A stretch of DNA of 64,000 nucleotides from Bryoerythrophyllum caledonicum (Eukaryota; Streptophyta; Bryopsida; Pottiales; Pottiaceae): NCBI GenBank assembly GCA_963971425.1, contig OZ020521.1:436501-500500 (forward strand), given 5' to 3'. The notes beneath the pieces are model-generated. The model was not told the DNA's origin. It ran no database searches and was given only the letters and a program-made list of their open reading frames with translations. The translations under genes were made by a program, and so were the position numbers. Each line of letters begins with the position of its first letter. Position 1 is the stretch's first letter. Below, in pieces: positions 22,632-34,064 of the stretch.

Positions 22632-24019
22632 AACCACTTCGGTGTGGTTTTGTGATCGTAATACTTGGTGCTCTATTGTCTGAGTGCGTTTTTGAACCTG
22701 CACATTCCTATTCATGGACTCATTCTTAGCAGTTTGATGAAACAATTTGTTTCTGAGTTACGGAGTGGCCATTGTAGAGTGTTTGAACGAGTTTTCAGTA
22801 CTTTGCCTTATCCATTCTGAAACTAGTTGTAGGTGTCATTGAGTTTGAAAGTTGTTCGTGTATGAATCCCACAAGGTTAAATTGTAATCCTTCACTTAAT
22901 CTATTAATCTATGCTGTGAATAATGCATTCAGATTGCCACGTGAAAGTAGGTTAAATTGTCATTTCATTGCATGTTGATTTTGTATGATGATTTATGAAG
23001 TTAAAAATGAAGTTTCTTTTCAGTGCAACATGTTTGCAGTCTAAAATAGATGAAAAAAGGATTGAAAAATCATGGAGATAACTAATGGTTCTTAGAGAGA
23101 CTTGCCAGAAATATACACAATATGCAATTGCCTAATCAAAATTGACTCAAACACATTTTAAAACACCTTACAAAAGATGAATTCGTGAAATACATATGAT
23201 TGCAATGAAAATGTCTTCAAGGTGGGATGTATAGTGGAATCAATGTTTCGACAAAGATTACTCAAATAGTATTGTTGGATTCACAGCCTTGAAGTACGTG
23301 ACAAGTCCTTTATAAATGTGCCAATGTTGAATCTTTCCAATAGAATTGATAAACTATGATTGCATAGATTGAAAGATTGTAGTATTGAAAGTGATGAGAT
23401 AGGTTTTTTTTCTTGGCGTTGCGAGGATGTAGGAGATTCTATTTTCAAAACTAAACTTTCTCTAATTAAATTGAACAAAATAAATATTGAAAATGGTTCC
23501 AAATGGCTTTGAATCAAATAATTATTTCATGATTTAATCAATCTGTTTTCAATTTCTGGCTCCCATAATTTTTCTAGTTTGATGTTTTCTGTTTGAGAGA
23601 AATTTGGTATAGTTCTACGGTGATTGGCATTGTTGAGCCAATATGGGTCAAACTAGTAATGTTGACCTGAAAAGATATGTTCGTTATTCAATGGTGTTTA
23701 TAATATGAAGGATTCTATTTGAATATTTCTTCAAGAAGACAATGATCATTTTGTTAACCCATGGTTACAGAAAGTAAATATGTATGGTGAAGTTTTGGAC
23801 GACTTTTATTTGCTATAAACGTAACCAATTCTTTCTACCCACTTGTATGGCTACCGGTCTTCTATTTCATCTTGCCACTTCCCGAGGGCGATGCACCAAA
23901 CTCTTGTATAGCCCATTGTTAGATTTCATACACATATAGCCAAAGATAGGCTTTGAGATTAGTGTGTTTTAATTTCTCATGGTCATTTTACAAGATAGAA
24001 TATTTAGGTGGCTTCCATC
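22632..24019. other. 3' flank of copper chaperone gene and AT-rich intergenic DNA
   Basis: The first few hundred bases should hold the 3' UTR. No gene or recognised element is visible beyond that, only AT-rich sequence with short open frames. Confidence 0.5.
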
Positions 24020-26372
24020 CGAGTTTAGAAGGAGATGGCCCTCTTGTAGAGCTCTACATATCCTGTTGAAGGAAAGCAAGGGACTTAGCACAAGATATGA
24101 GGTTTATGAGCAACAAGGGTGGCTAGCTTGCTAAGAGCCCCAATAAAAGTTAAATCTGTGTTTCTTCTGGAGAGGTCTGGGAAGCAGAGTTCGAGTGTTG
24201 GTGAGGGCTTAGAGTCAGATCTGTAATCAGTTGGTTACAAAACGAGTTTGTGAGATAGATTTCTGAAAGAGGGATCTAAAAAAGGGCGAGCACATCGGTT
24301 GGTGAGCAGATCTAATCTTCCTTCGCTTGCTCTAGACACAAACTATCACACATCTGGAAGCAAAAGAGATCCAATCTACAAACCTCCCACGTTGTCCCTC
24401 CATCTTCCGATCTAGGCGTCCAACACACAAAGATTACAAAGACTCACTCAAAAGCCGCGGAAAGGCAGCACCAGTGCACCATATGAGGCCCACTCTTACT
24501 CTCTATTGTGCATATTTCTTGTTGTCTTATTGACATACGAAGATCAACATGACGCACCACACGTGACCTTGTCGAGACTGCGCACATGCGAGCAACCGAC
24601 ACCATCACAACCGACACCATCACAACAATGACCGAAGCTTCAAATCAAACTAAGTAGCATGAAGCGCAAGATTCCACAAGAGGAGTACAACACCAAAGCC
24701 TCAGCAAGCAATAACCACGGCTATTACGTGAGATAACCTCTTATCCTATTTTGTCACTATAATAGATGTGATGCATGCCTAACACAACCCTATCATAATT
24801 ATATTAAGCTTGATACATGCATTGTTACTAATCCTACAAGCATCCAAAATATCAAATTCAATTTTTCAACCTCAGCTAGTGACAAGCCAAGATTCAGAAC
24901 TCCAGCCCTTGCCAAGCTCAAATCTCAAACAGAAGGAAGTACAACAGCCCTCTTGCGATGTAGTGAAGCAACACCAATTTAGCAAAGCACTCGAACAAAA
25001 GCAAGAGCGACAGCTTTTTTAGGATCCACTGAAGCAGGACCAACTCAGCAAAGCACGGACTGAGGGAAGCAGACACAAAAACGAAACCCCACAAGAGAAG
25101 CTCATCAAACACGTCACAAAATTTACAAGACATCGTCGTCACATGAGCTGATTTCCTTCCACCTCTCTCTCCATTGGATAACATTAAGTGATTGCTTAGA
25201 TCAGTTCGCTCATTAGTACTATGCTCTTATTGTCCACATTACTATAGGCCTAGAAAACACTTACACAACCACCGCACACAGACACAAATAACTTACTAAG
25301 TCGAGATGTAGAGTCTTTCTTGCTATCAGACCTAGAATCCTTCCTGCTCTAAGCTCATAGAAATATTGCTCACACTGGCACACGCAGAAGCACAGCTCAA
25401 ATCCACGGAGATCTCAACCTCCACGAAACACTTATAGGTAAGATATCCACACCCAACATCACACAACACTAGCACCGACACATTGTTCCTTTGGACAAGA
25501 CGAAGACCCAATACTTACTGGGCGAGACGAGCCTCTGGCATATGAGCATTGCCTCACCACCAACGACAATGAGTAGGAGGATTGTGCGGCGTACGAGGAC
25601 TTGGTTGCGCATTAGAACACATCATCAATAATACTCAAGAACATTGTCCCGGCACAGTGCAAAGAACATCACTCCCCATAGTCCACGGCACCTGCAAACA
25701 ACACAAGAAGCACAAAGATTACGGAGCACTACAGTTTGTAGGCGAGCTGCGTCGAAAACTCAACAACCTGAGTCAGCACTCTCCAAGAAGCACTCAACCG
25801 CCCACAGAGTGAGAACCGAACCCACCCATAGTAAGCAAATTGCACCTCAAAAACGAGCACCCGCATGCACTAGAAGAGGAGAGAATGCGCGAACTTGAGA
25901 AGAGGAGAGGACAAGGGATTGAGAGCCCACGCAAATTGCTCCCCAGCAAAGAGAACCCGAGGACTCTAGAAGCGAAGAATACTTGCTCACATGCGGATGT
26001 GGAGCATAGACAATTGTTGATTTAAGGAGGGAATAAGGGATCTCGGAGAAGCGAGTGGAAGCTCAAGTACCGACGAAGACCCAACCTACAAAGACCACAA
26101 TTTGCAACCATACCCGGGCCACCCGCGGTACTCAACCTCGACTTCCACAGCTTGCCAAAGCCCCACTCCACTAATTTGTGTGGGTTCCCGAACGCCTAGT
26201 CTAAACCCTACTCCAACCAGTCCACCCTAAGCCACTTTAACGGTCAGGTAAGCCTAAAATATAAGGTACGTCCTCTCTCTCTCTATTCACTATCTCCCTT
26301 TCTCTCCATACCCCTATTATTCCAATACTCAAAAAACTTCCCTGCATATCACATAATAACCTCCTCGTCACC
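24020..26372 (+). other. 5' untranslated region of LINE copy C
   Basis: This 2.3-kb stretch precedes the ORF1 start and contains no convincing gene. It is C/A-rich, with a pyrimidine run (CTCTCTCTCTATTCACTATC) shortly before ORF1. Its beginning resembles the beginning of copy B at 28691. An internal promoter is expected here for a LINE but is not recognisable by eye. Confidence 0.5.
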
Positions 26373-28147
26373 ATGACAGAAAAGACCAAGAGAAACTTGG
26401 ATACGGAAATGGAGGTGACATCCTCAAAGAAGAGCCCCTTCAAGGCTCAAAGCGCAAAGATGTTAAGGAAAGGAGAGGAAGCAACCAACACCAATAAGAA
26501 GAGTAAGGCGTCTCCCGTAGAAAAAGGTAAGTCGATTCAAGTGCCACAACCAACCAAATTCTTTGGATGGGTTTTCAAGCTATGGAGGCCTTGGCGGTGG
26601 AGGAAGGCAACAAGGAGCTTTACAGTGGAAAATAGTGATGGATATGATGACTAGAGACATGCGAAAGGAGGAGGCGGAAGAGGTATGTAATGCAAGAGTA
26701 GCTTTTCCTAGAATCCCACAAACCCTCTACCCTATGTCAAGGAAGAGAATTGAGGGACAACACTGTCACTTAACTCAAATCCCATTTGGCATTAAGACCA
26801 ATGAAAGCTCCGACCTTTCTCTTAACTACCATGTTGCCATACATTTTGAGCTTTCTAAAACCCCCATCATGCATGACAATGTTAAGAAGATGGTGCATGA
26901 TAGACTTAATAAAATGAATATTGCACTTGGAAAGAACATAGTGGACCCACTAGTAATTCAATACTTGAGTACTAAAAAAAGAGGAATGAAAGGGATATGG
27001 GGGGGAAGTCTTAAAATGCAGTTACTCAAACCGGAATACAATGGTCTATTGCTTCTAAAAGGTATTAGGCCATTTATCCTTGACATTGATGATGAGTTTG
27101 TTATTGGGAAAGTATGCAAGTCTTACCTTGGGATTGCAAAAGGTGCTAACTTTCCGTGAAGGTCGAAAGCAAAAGCTTGATGGAATTTTCGGCCCAAACC
27201 CTCTTTAAAGAGGTCCTAGGGAGTAGCTTCCACCATGGGCATGAATTCAAGGTCTGCAATGCACCAAAAAGCCATGGAGATGCACACGCATTTATAATTG
27301 CCACAACACCTCGACAATCAAAGAAAATATTTGCACACCATGTCACTGTGAGAGGGGAGGTGTTGCAAGCAAAGCAAGTATATGACACCAAGGGAGCTAA
27401 TGGTGTGGTAGAAACCAAAGCAAGGAAAGAAGCTCTAACCTTAACCCTTTCTCTTCTCCCCATCCATCTTGATGTTATGAATACTTCTTATGAGATATAC
27501 AAAATTATGGGTGGAGAAAATGTGAGAAACATTTGGTTCTTCAAGGAAGATGGCAAATGCCACAATGAAAATGCCAACGTCCTATATGCTAACTCCATGT
27601 TACAGTCGGTTTTGTGTGTTTTGGTTACCAGTTACATAGTGTCTACGCTGGAGAGGGGGAAGTAGTTCAATACTACTAATTCCTTGTCTGGTGGGCATGG
27701 TCTTAGTGGTAGAACAAACAAACACTTTATTCACGCCGGCCCCCCTTTAGAAACCAACGTTCTTCTTCATCTTCTTCTTCTTCTTCTTCTTCTTGCTAAC
27801 CCCATAGTGTATAGGACCAGTGTACACAAAACATTTGTCATGAATGGCAACTACGTGGACTTCGCACCGCACCAGAGAAGCTTGGAAGGCATCAACCGCC
27901 CCATTGAAGAGGAAGCGAAGAGCTTTGGTTTTGATGACATCAACACCGCAAGTGTCAACACCATGTCAACCTACAAATTGCAAGACAAGAATGAGACCCT
28001 CACCAAGAAAACATGGTGGAACTCTTGGAGAATAACAATAAGAAGATTAGGAAAGAGACTCGTGAATATACCGACAAAATGCACAAGGAACTCAAGGGAG
28101 AGATGGAAAACCTTTGAGATGCTTTGTTTGAAGTACTCAAAAGCATA
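26373..28147 (+). pseudogene. LINE ORF1 remnant, copy C
   Basis: The frame starts MTEKTKRNLDTEMEVTSSKK, a Lys-rich N terminus, then changes frame and continues as LTQIPFGIK...LNYHVAIHFE, RPFILDIDDEF and GKVCKSYLGIA. These align with ORF1 of copy B (LTQLPCDVE, LDYQVAISFE, RPFILKLDE, GKVCKSFDSIA). After a 195-bp insertion at 27599-27793 it resumes with GNYVDFAPHQRS and FGFDDINTASVNT, and ends in a charged, probably coiled-coil tail. At least two frameshifts are present. ORF1 proteins of LINEs bind the element's RNA. Confidence 0.75.
27599..27793 (+). mobile_element. 195-bp LINE 3'-end insertion in ORF1 of copy C
   Basis: The insert carries ATAGTGTCTACGCTGGAGAG, GGGGGAAGTAGTTC, TTATTCACGCCGG, a decayed hairpin and a long (TTC)n tail, and is thus a 3'-UTR-only copy of the LINE family. 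It is flanked by TGCTAACTCCAT (27587-27598) and TGCTAACCCCAT (27794-27805), a 12-bp target duplication with one mismatch. ORF1 homology resumes directly after it. A tRNA-like head is absent, so it is a severely 5'-truncated LINE and not the SINE. Confidence 0.85.
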
Positions 28148-28678
28148 GTAATATAATCTATTCTACGTATTATAGAATACGAGTATATGGATATATAGCA
28201 GAATACTAATACAAATATACAAAACTCAAAAAGTGTACTAGATACTATATCGAATACAAACTCTATATCAAAAACAAAAACAAAAATTGTATTACATACT
28301 ATACCTAATAGAAAGACTACTCTCAAAACTTTACAAAGGGTATACAAATAAATACAAACATATATGCACTCATGAAATACACATACGTACATACATACAC
28401 ATCCAACAAATAAAACTTAAAACCCACACAAACACCTATAACCACAAGCCCATACACAAAAATACACCTACACATCAAAAACATTCTAACACATACACAA
28501 CACACACAAACAAACTCAATAGAACTGTATATACAAACCACATCATCTCTAAATTACACTTACTTGCCCACAAAAATACATACATGTATATCCACACCTA
28601 CACACATATACACATACATATAAATAACTATGCGTACATACACACAAACAACTACACTTACACACCCCCACAACCAAG

Positions 28679-28690
28679 TGCATACAGAAG
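28679..28690. repeat. Left target-site duplication of LINE copy B
   Basis: TGCATACAGAAG occurs here and again at 47718-47729, bracketing copy B exactly. Perfect identity over 12 bp indicates a recent target-primed insertion. Confidence 0.92.
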
Positions 28691-31600
28691 GGCACTTAGG
28701 AAGGGGGAGGAATGGCTGAGTGAGCTCCACAATTTCAGGTGAAGGGGAAGGATGGACTTAGACTCATTTCTAGCACTCTCAAGCAACAAGAGGTGGCTGG
28801 CCTTGTTGGGAGCTCTTGTTTGTTGCAGATCTGAGTCTACGGAGGTCGTGGGATTGCAGTACATGTGTTGGGTGATGCTCGTAATCTAGATCTGCAAACT
28901 ACCTGTGGAGAAACGTGGAACTCTGGTTTAGACTTGAATAGGTGAATTCTGCAAGCGAGCGACCTTGTGTTGGAATTCAGATCCAAACCAGTTAGACCAG
29001 TTTCGAAGCGGGATCGAGTCCAGATCTGGAATGGAATGATGAGCGGCTGCGGATCTCCTACAAGTCCATTCCTTACCCCGAACCTAACACTCACCTTTAC
29101 AAAATGGAGACGACGTTTAGCATCAACAACTGCAGCAAACACCATCAATATCAGGCTACCTCTTACACCCTTTTTTGCATTTACATCTCATTGCTATCAT
29201 TTCTCACTCATAGTCTGTCATACACACATAATATAGCTATCAGATCTGAAAAAGTTGTACTAGATCAATACACCTTAGATGCACACACCACAACACTCCA
29301 CGATACTACTTGCTGCTACGTCCTAACTTCAGTCTACACGAAGAATCCAAAATACATCTACAGCCTAGGTCGAACATCAGGATCAGGAACACAATCTAGC
29401 TACAATCTAGCTACCCTCTCCCGAATGCTCCGAAGAGACTCACTATCCTTAGAATCTAACCCAAACGTCGTAGATTCTCGGATCTGCAAAACCTCTCCCG
29501 AATGCACTGTCCAGGAGAAAGTTACACTCAGCAACAGAGAATGCACAAGGATGCGCGCGAAACAGCAACGGGAGTGGCAGAAGGAACTTGCCGACAACGC
29601 AACAACACAGAACAGATCAAGTACGGATCCCCCCTGTGAATCCTCTCCCAACTGCACAAATCAAGGTGAAGACACACGAGACAGGAGTAAGCGCGCGCAA
29701 CAACACGAAAGACAACAGAAGATACCTCTCGCCACAACAATGTCCAAATCAAGAGAAGACACTACGTCGACACCTCAAGTCTCTGATTGCAGCGAAGAAC
29801 CAGAGAAGCACGGTTCAGGGAGGAGGAGCTCCAGATCAACAAAAACAGCAACAATACCTCACCGAAAAGTTGTGGAAACAGCACAAGAACTCGCACTTCA
29901 CCCGAGCAGAAGAATCTCATACGTGAAAATCGACGTCGACAGGAGCCCTTTCCAAAGAGACTGCAATCAATGGAGCCTGCAATCGTGCAAGCTCAAAGAC
30001 CAAGCACGACCCGCCAACCACCTCAAGTACCATGACCGAAGACTGACGCCGAACCCTGCAACGACTCCAGCAACGGCAGCATCATCACCACCAAATTTAG
30101 TGCGCAATCGAAGGGTGAGTATCAGCCATCAGGAAGAGATCGTCCGGCCAGGAGAACAATCTACAACATCAAACCCTAAGCAGTTGCGCAGCCAGCCAAC
30201 AAACCCTCAGAAACCTGAAACCCTAGACGGCCAACATCACTACAAATACCAGGCTTGCAGGCGCTTCAAACCCTCTTCAGCTTGCACCATAACTGCTATG
30301 TGCGCTATCTTCTGTACCTCTAGTACATCACCTGCAGAGCCACTGACCAACGAGGTCGTGAACGGCAACACGACAAGGCGGTCCGAACGTCGGAGAGCGA
30401 ACACTTGCGATCCAGCAGGGGAAGGCGGAGTCTACGCAGTGGGCAGTAGAGAGCCAACGCAGCCTGATCGAGGTCCTGGTGGCGACCCCTTCCGTCGTCT
30501 TCGCCAGTGCCGCACCACGTCTACATCACCAGCTCAGCTCCGCTTCGTCGTCGCTGCGCGTCTCCCCGGCGAGCACACACACCACCTGCTCGTTTGTCAA
30601 CATGACCACCCCCACGGGCCGCGCCCACAAACTACGGTGATTATCTTCCTCTTCGTACCATTGCTAAAATGTTTTTCCTTCTTGCAGCCACTACATCCTG
30701 GCGTGCTGCTACTTCCAAACCGTTCTGAGTCTTACAGGAGCAGCCCACTCGTAGGGGTTATTACCCCTTGGAGACACCCAAACAAGGAAGGCCAGGAAAG
30801 ACTCGCGAGGAGCGGCTACAGGGAAAGCATCGTATCAAAGTCGGTTTGGCTGGCTCGTGGAGGAAAGTTCGAAGCGGCGTGCTGCCATCCCGGCTTCCAA
30901 CTGGAAGACCGCCCCTCGACGTGCTGGACGCCTGTGAGCAAGGCAAGCTCCAACCTCGCAAGCACCTCAGTAGAGCCCCAGCAGAGGCAAGGAGTCCGGG
31001 AGCACTCGAATTTGGAGAACTGCCGAACGGTGTGTAAACACCCCCTGTACCAGAGAAGAAAGCCCGAGCTAGTGTGCCCCTATCCGCAGAAGGGACTGTC
31101 CCCACCTCCTACGCCCCAACGCCCAAGTCAACCACTCCTTAATCTGACCTCATCAAACAGGCAGAGAGTATGCTCGCGTCAACAGGTAGGAAGTCTGCCA
31201 AGAGGCAGACAGAACCTCTGGATGACAATGCCGTCAGAATGGAGAGTAATCCCCCTGGAAGTACAGGCAAGAGAACGCTACAAGAAGCCAAGAAAGGAGG
31301 CCAAACCACACACAAGAAACCCACAAGGTTGGTGTTGCTTTGGTAGAAAATTCTTACTTTGTGAGGTTTGTGTAAACCATCATTGTATGTTTTATGTACT
31401 TGATATAGAATTGCACTATGTGGAAAGATACACCATCAAATTCATTGGTGTATCTACAAAGTGTCTCTTTGCAATATGTATTAGAAGTAGCAAACTATGT
31501 AATGATATTTGTTATGTGTCAAGATTAATGTCTAGGAACTCTTTTGATAGTGGTGATAGCATGCATTGTGCGATATGTGATAGTAATAAGGTTGTATGGT

Positions 31601-31900
31601 ATGTCAATTGCCTTGCCAATGTTTGTACACATGTTTGTTTAGTTAGCATTATGAAAGAGCATTGCGACAATAGCAATAGTTCTCTTCGTCAACTATGTTC
31701 AATCAGCAAGTACAGGGAAAGAGGTATCATATTTGATACATTCTTATACCTGAACATATTGCAACAAAAACCTTTCCTAGTCCATTCTCCTCTCCTACAC
31801 AGCCCACAACTTAAATTGTGGAATGGAAGGTTGAATGTATCTAATAGAAATGCCCCTATACTTAACACCTCTTTATATCTCTCCTTTATGTTTCGTAGAA
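28691..31900 (+). other. 5' region of LINE copy B (long open frame of doubtful coding value)
   Basis: A frame is open from ATG 29104 without a stop into ORF1. Its first 900 or so codons have a shifting, low-complexity composition and no recognisable domain. An alternative basic N terminus exists in another frame from an ATG near 31169 (MLASTGRKSAKRQTE). It resembles the Lys-rich start of ORF1 in copy C and runs to about 31325. The AT-rich segment from about 31325 to 31910 differs in composition from its surroundings and has no counterpart in copy C, so it may be an insertion or an intron-like segment. Confidence 0.45.
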
Positions 31901-33516
31901 TATACTCACCAGCTGAAGCGTCTTCTTGCTCCAACAAAGTTGATACGGATGACATGGACGTGACACCTACAAAACAATTACAATTGGAGAAGGAAGCATG
32001 CACATCCCTCGAGGTAATTTCGGTCAAACGTGCGAGACCCCCTTACTGGCTTGGCTTTCATGCTTTGAATGCTTTAGGACAACTTCGTGAGGGTCCTAGA
32101 GTCAAACATCTTAGTGTAAGTGAGATGAAGTTGGAAGGAATGAGTGATAAAGAGGCGCTTGAAGCATGTGAAGCGAATATGTCCTTCCCGTACGTTACAC
32201 AAGAGCAATGGCCCAACTCCAGAGAGGATGGGAAAAAGGGGAACCATCTGAATCTAACCCAACTACCATGTGATGTGGAAGTGGATGATTTTGGTTTTTC
32301 CCTTGATTACCAAGTAGCAATCTCTTTTGAAATTGGAGAGTGTATACTCTCGAAAGATATTGTGCTACAGTTGGTTAAAGAACGACTTGTGCATATGAAA
32401 ATAGCATTGGGGGAACAAATGGCACAACCAATTGCCATAATGTGCCTTCACAAGTCGGACCAATGGAGTGGTGTAGTTAAAATTCATCTAAAAACACCCG
32501 AAATAGATGCATGTAGTCTCCTTACAGGGACTCGTCCCTTCATCCTAAAATTGGATGAAACTCTCTTCGTCAGGGGTAAGGTATGCAAATCCTTCGACTC
32601 TATTGCAATCCAAAGACTCTTATCCGTCAGAATTAGTAGTCCCTCCCTAGAAGACAAAAAGTGGTTTGAGGTCCTCTTTGATATTGTCAATGAAGGGTTT
32701 AAAAGAGGAGTAGATCATGAAGTAACTACGGTGACAAAGAAGGATATAGCAGATTTTGCATGGGTGAAAGCACCAACACCGGATGAAGCTAACAAATTAA
32801 AAAACCAAAAGATTTATGCGGAGAGTGAGGTGTTTATGCCAGTGTTTGCTAAACGGGGAAAAATGATAGAGGATGAGAAAGCCAAGAAGAATGCTGTAGT
32901 TCTAATTGCTCAAAACTTGAACAAAACGAAGTCCACCCATGAGCTAGAGACTGCCATCAAAGGATTTATGGGGGAAGAAAATGTTGTAAGCATCTACTTT
33001 AGACTTGAGAATGATAAACATGTAGGGAGTTGCAATGTGGAGTGCAAAAATGCTGCGGTTTACAAGAAGTATTTAAACAAATGTGAGAAAATGCTTAATA
33101 AGTATGTGGAATTCATTGCGCACCCTCGTAGCATGGATGGAAAACTGAAACCAAGCCCGGAGGAGCTAACAAGGCTAGGGTTCTCGGATATCAATACTGC
33201 CATCGCCAACACAGTAGAAACCCTAAACATCACCACGGGAGAGACCTATAGTAAAAAGGACATTAATAATCTAATTGATGTCGCGATTGCAAGAAGCTCG
33301 AAAGCCACAATGGGAGAAATTCGGCAAGAAATGGATAACCTCAAATAAGTGATTGTTTCGGAGGCCAAGACTTATGTGGATTCCGTGCAAATGGAGCAAA
33401 TCAAAAACACGAGTGCACTCCGCGTAGAGATAAGACTTTTGCAGAATCAAATGAAGTCCTCCATGGCCATCATGGATCAGCTTTTACCGGAAGAATCCAT
33501 GGACCAGACAAACTAG
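29104..33516 (+). pseudogene. LINE ORF1, copy B (one stop near the end)
   Basis: The conserved part begins near 31940 with DMDVTPTKQLQLEKEA and WLGFHALNALGQLREG, and continues with LTQLPCDVE, LDYQVAISFE, RPFILKLDE and GKVCKSFDSIA, shared with copy C. The stretch AVVLIAQNLNKTKSTHELE, then ENVVSIYFRLENDKHVGSC and AAVYKKYLNK has the order of a beta-alpha-beta-beta-alpha RRM-like fold. The C terminus (KKDINNLIDVAIARSSK, IRQEMDNLK) is a likely coiled coil. A TAA at 33346-33348 ends the frame, but the same frame continues as coiled coil (EIRLLQNQMKSS) to a TAG at 33514-33516. The role is probably RNA binding and assembly of the retrotransposition particle. No family name is assigned. Confidence 0.65.
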
Positions 33517-33643
33517 TTTGGACAAATGTAACGGCGGAGAATATAAAACAAAAAATCAACAAAGTATTTGAAAATACTAAGAAAAGACAAAAAAATATCT
33601 ACTTAAATATAGTATTTATAAATACTACAAAAACCTTAGAAAC

Positions 33644-33957
<314 letters not shown>

Positions 33958-34019
33958 AAACACAACTACAACACCCTAGACCCCTCTCACCAGTAACTAT
34001 AAACATTACCCATTGCAAA

Positions 34020-34064
34020 CTACTAATTATACTTTGCGGAGACATTGAAACCAACCCCGGCCCA
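34020..34064 (+). other. 2A-like (StopGo) motif, LINE copy B
   Basis: The codons read LLIILCGDIETNPGP and are followed directly by ATG 34065. The frame is open upstream into the AAC array, with no ATG found, so where translation begins is unclear. Many codons differ from copy A while the core motif stays the same, which argues for selection. Confidence 0.85.
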
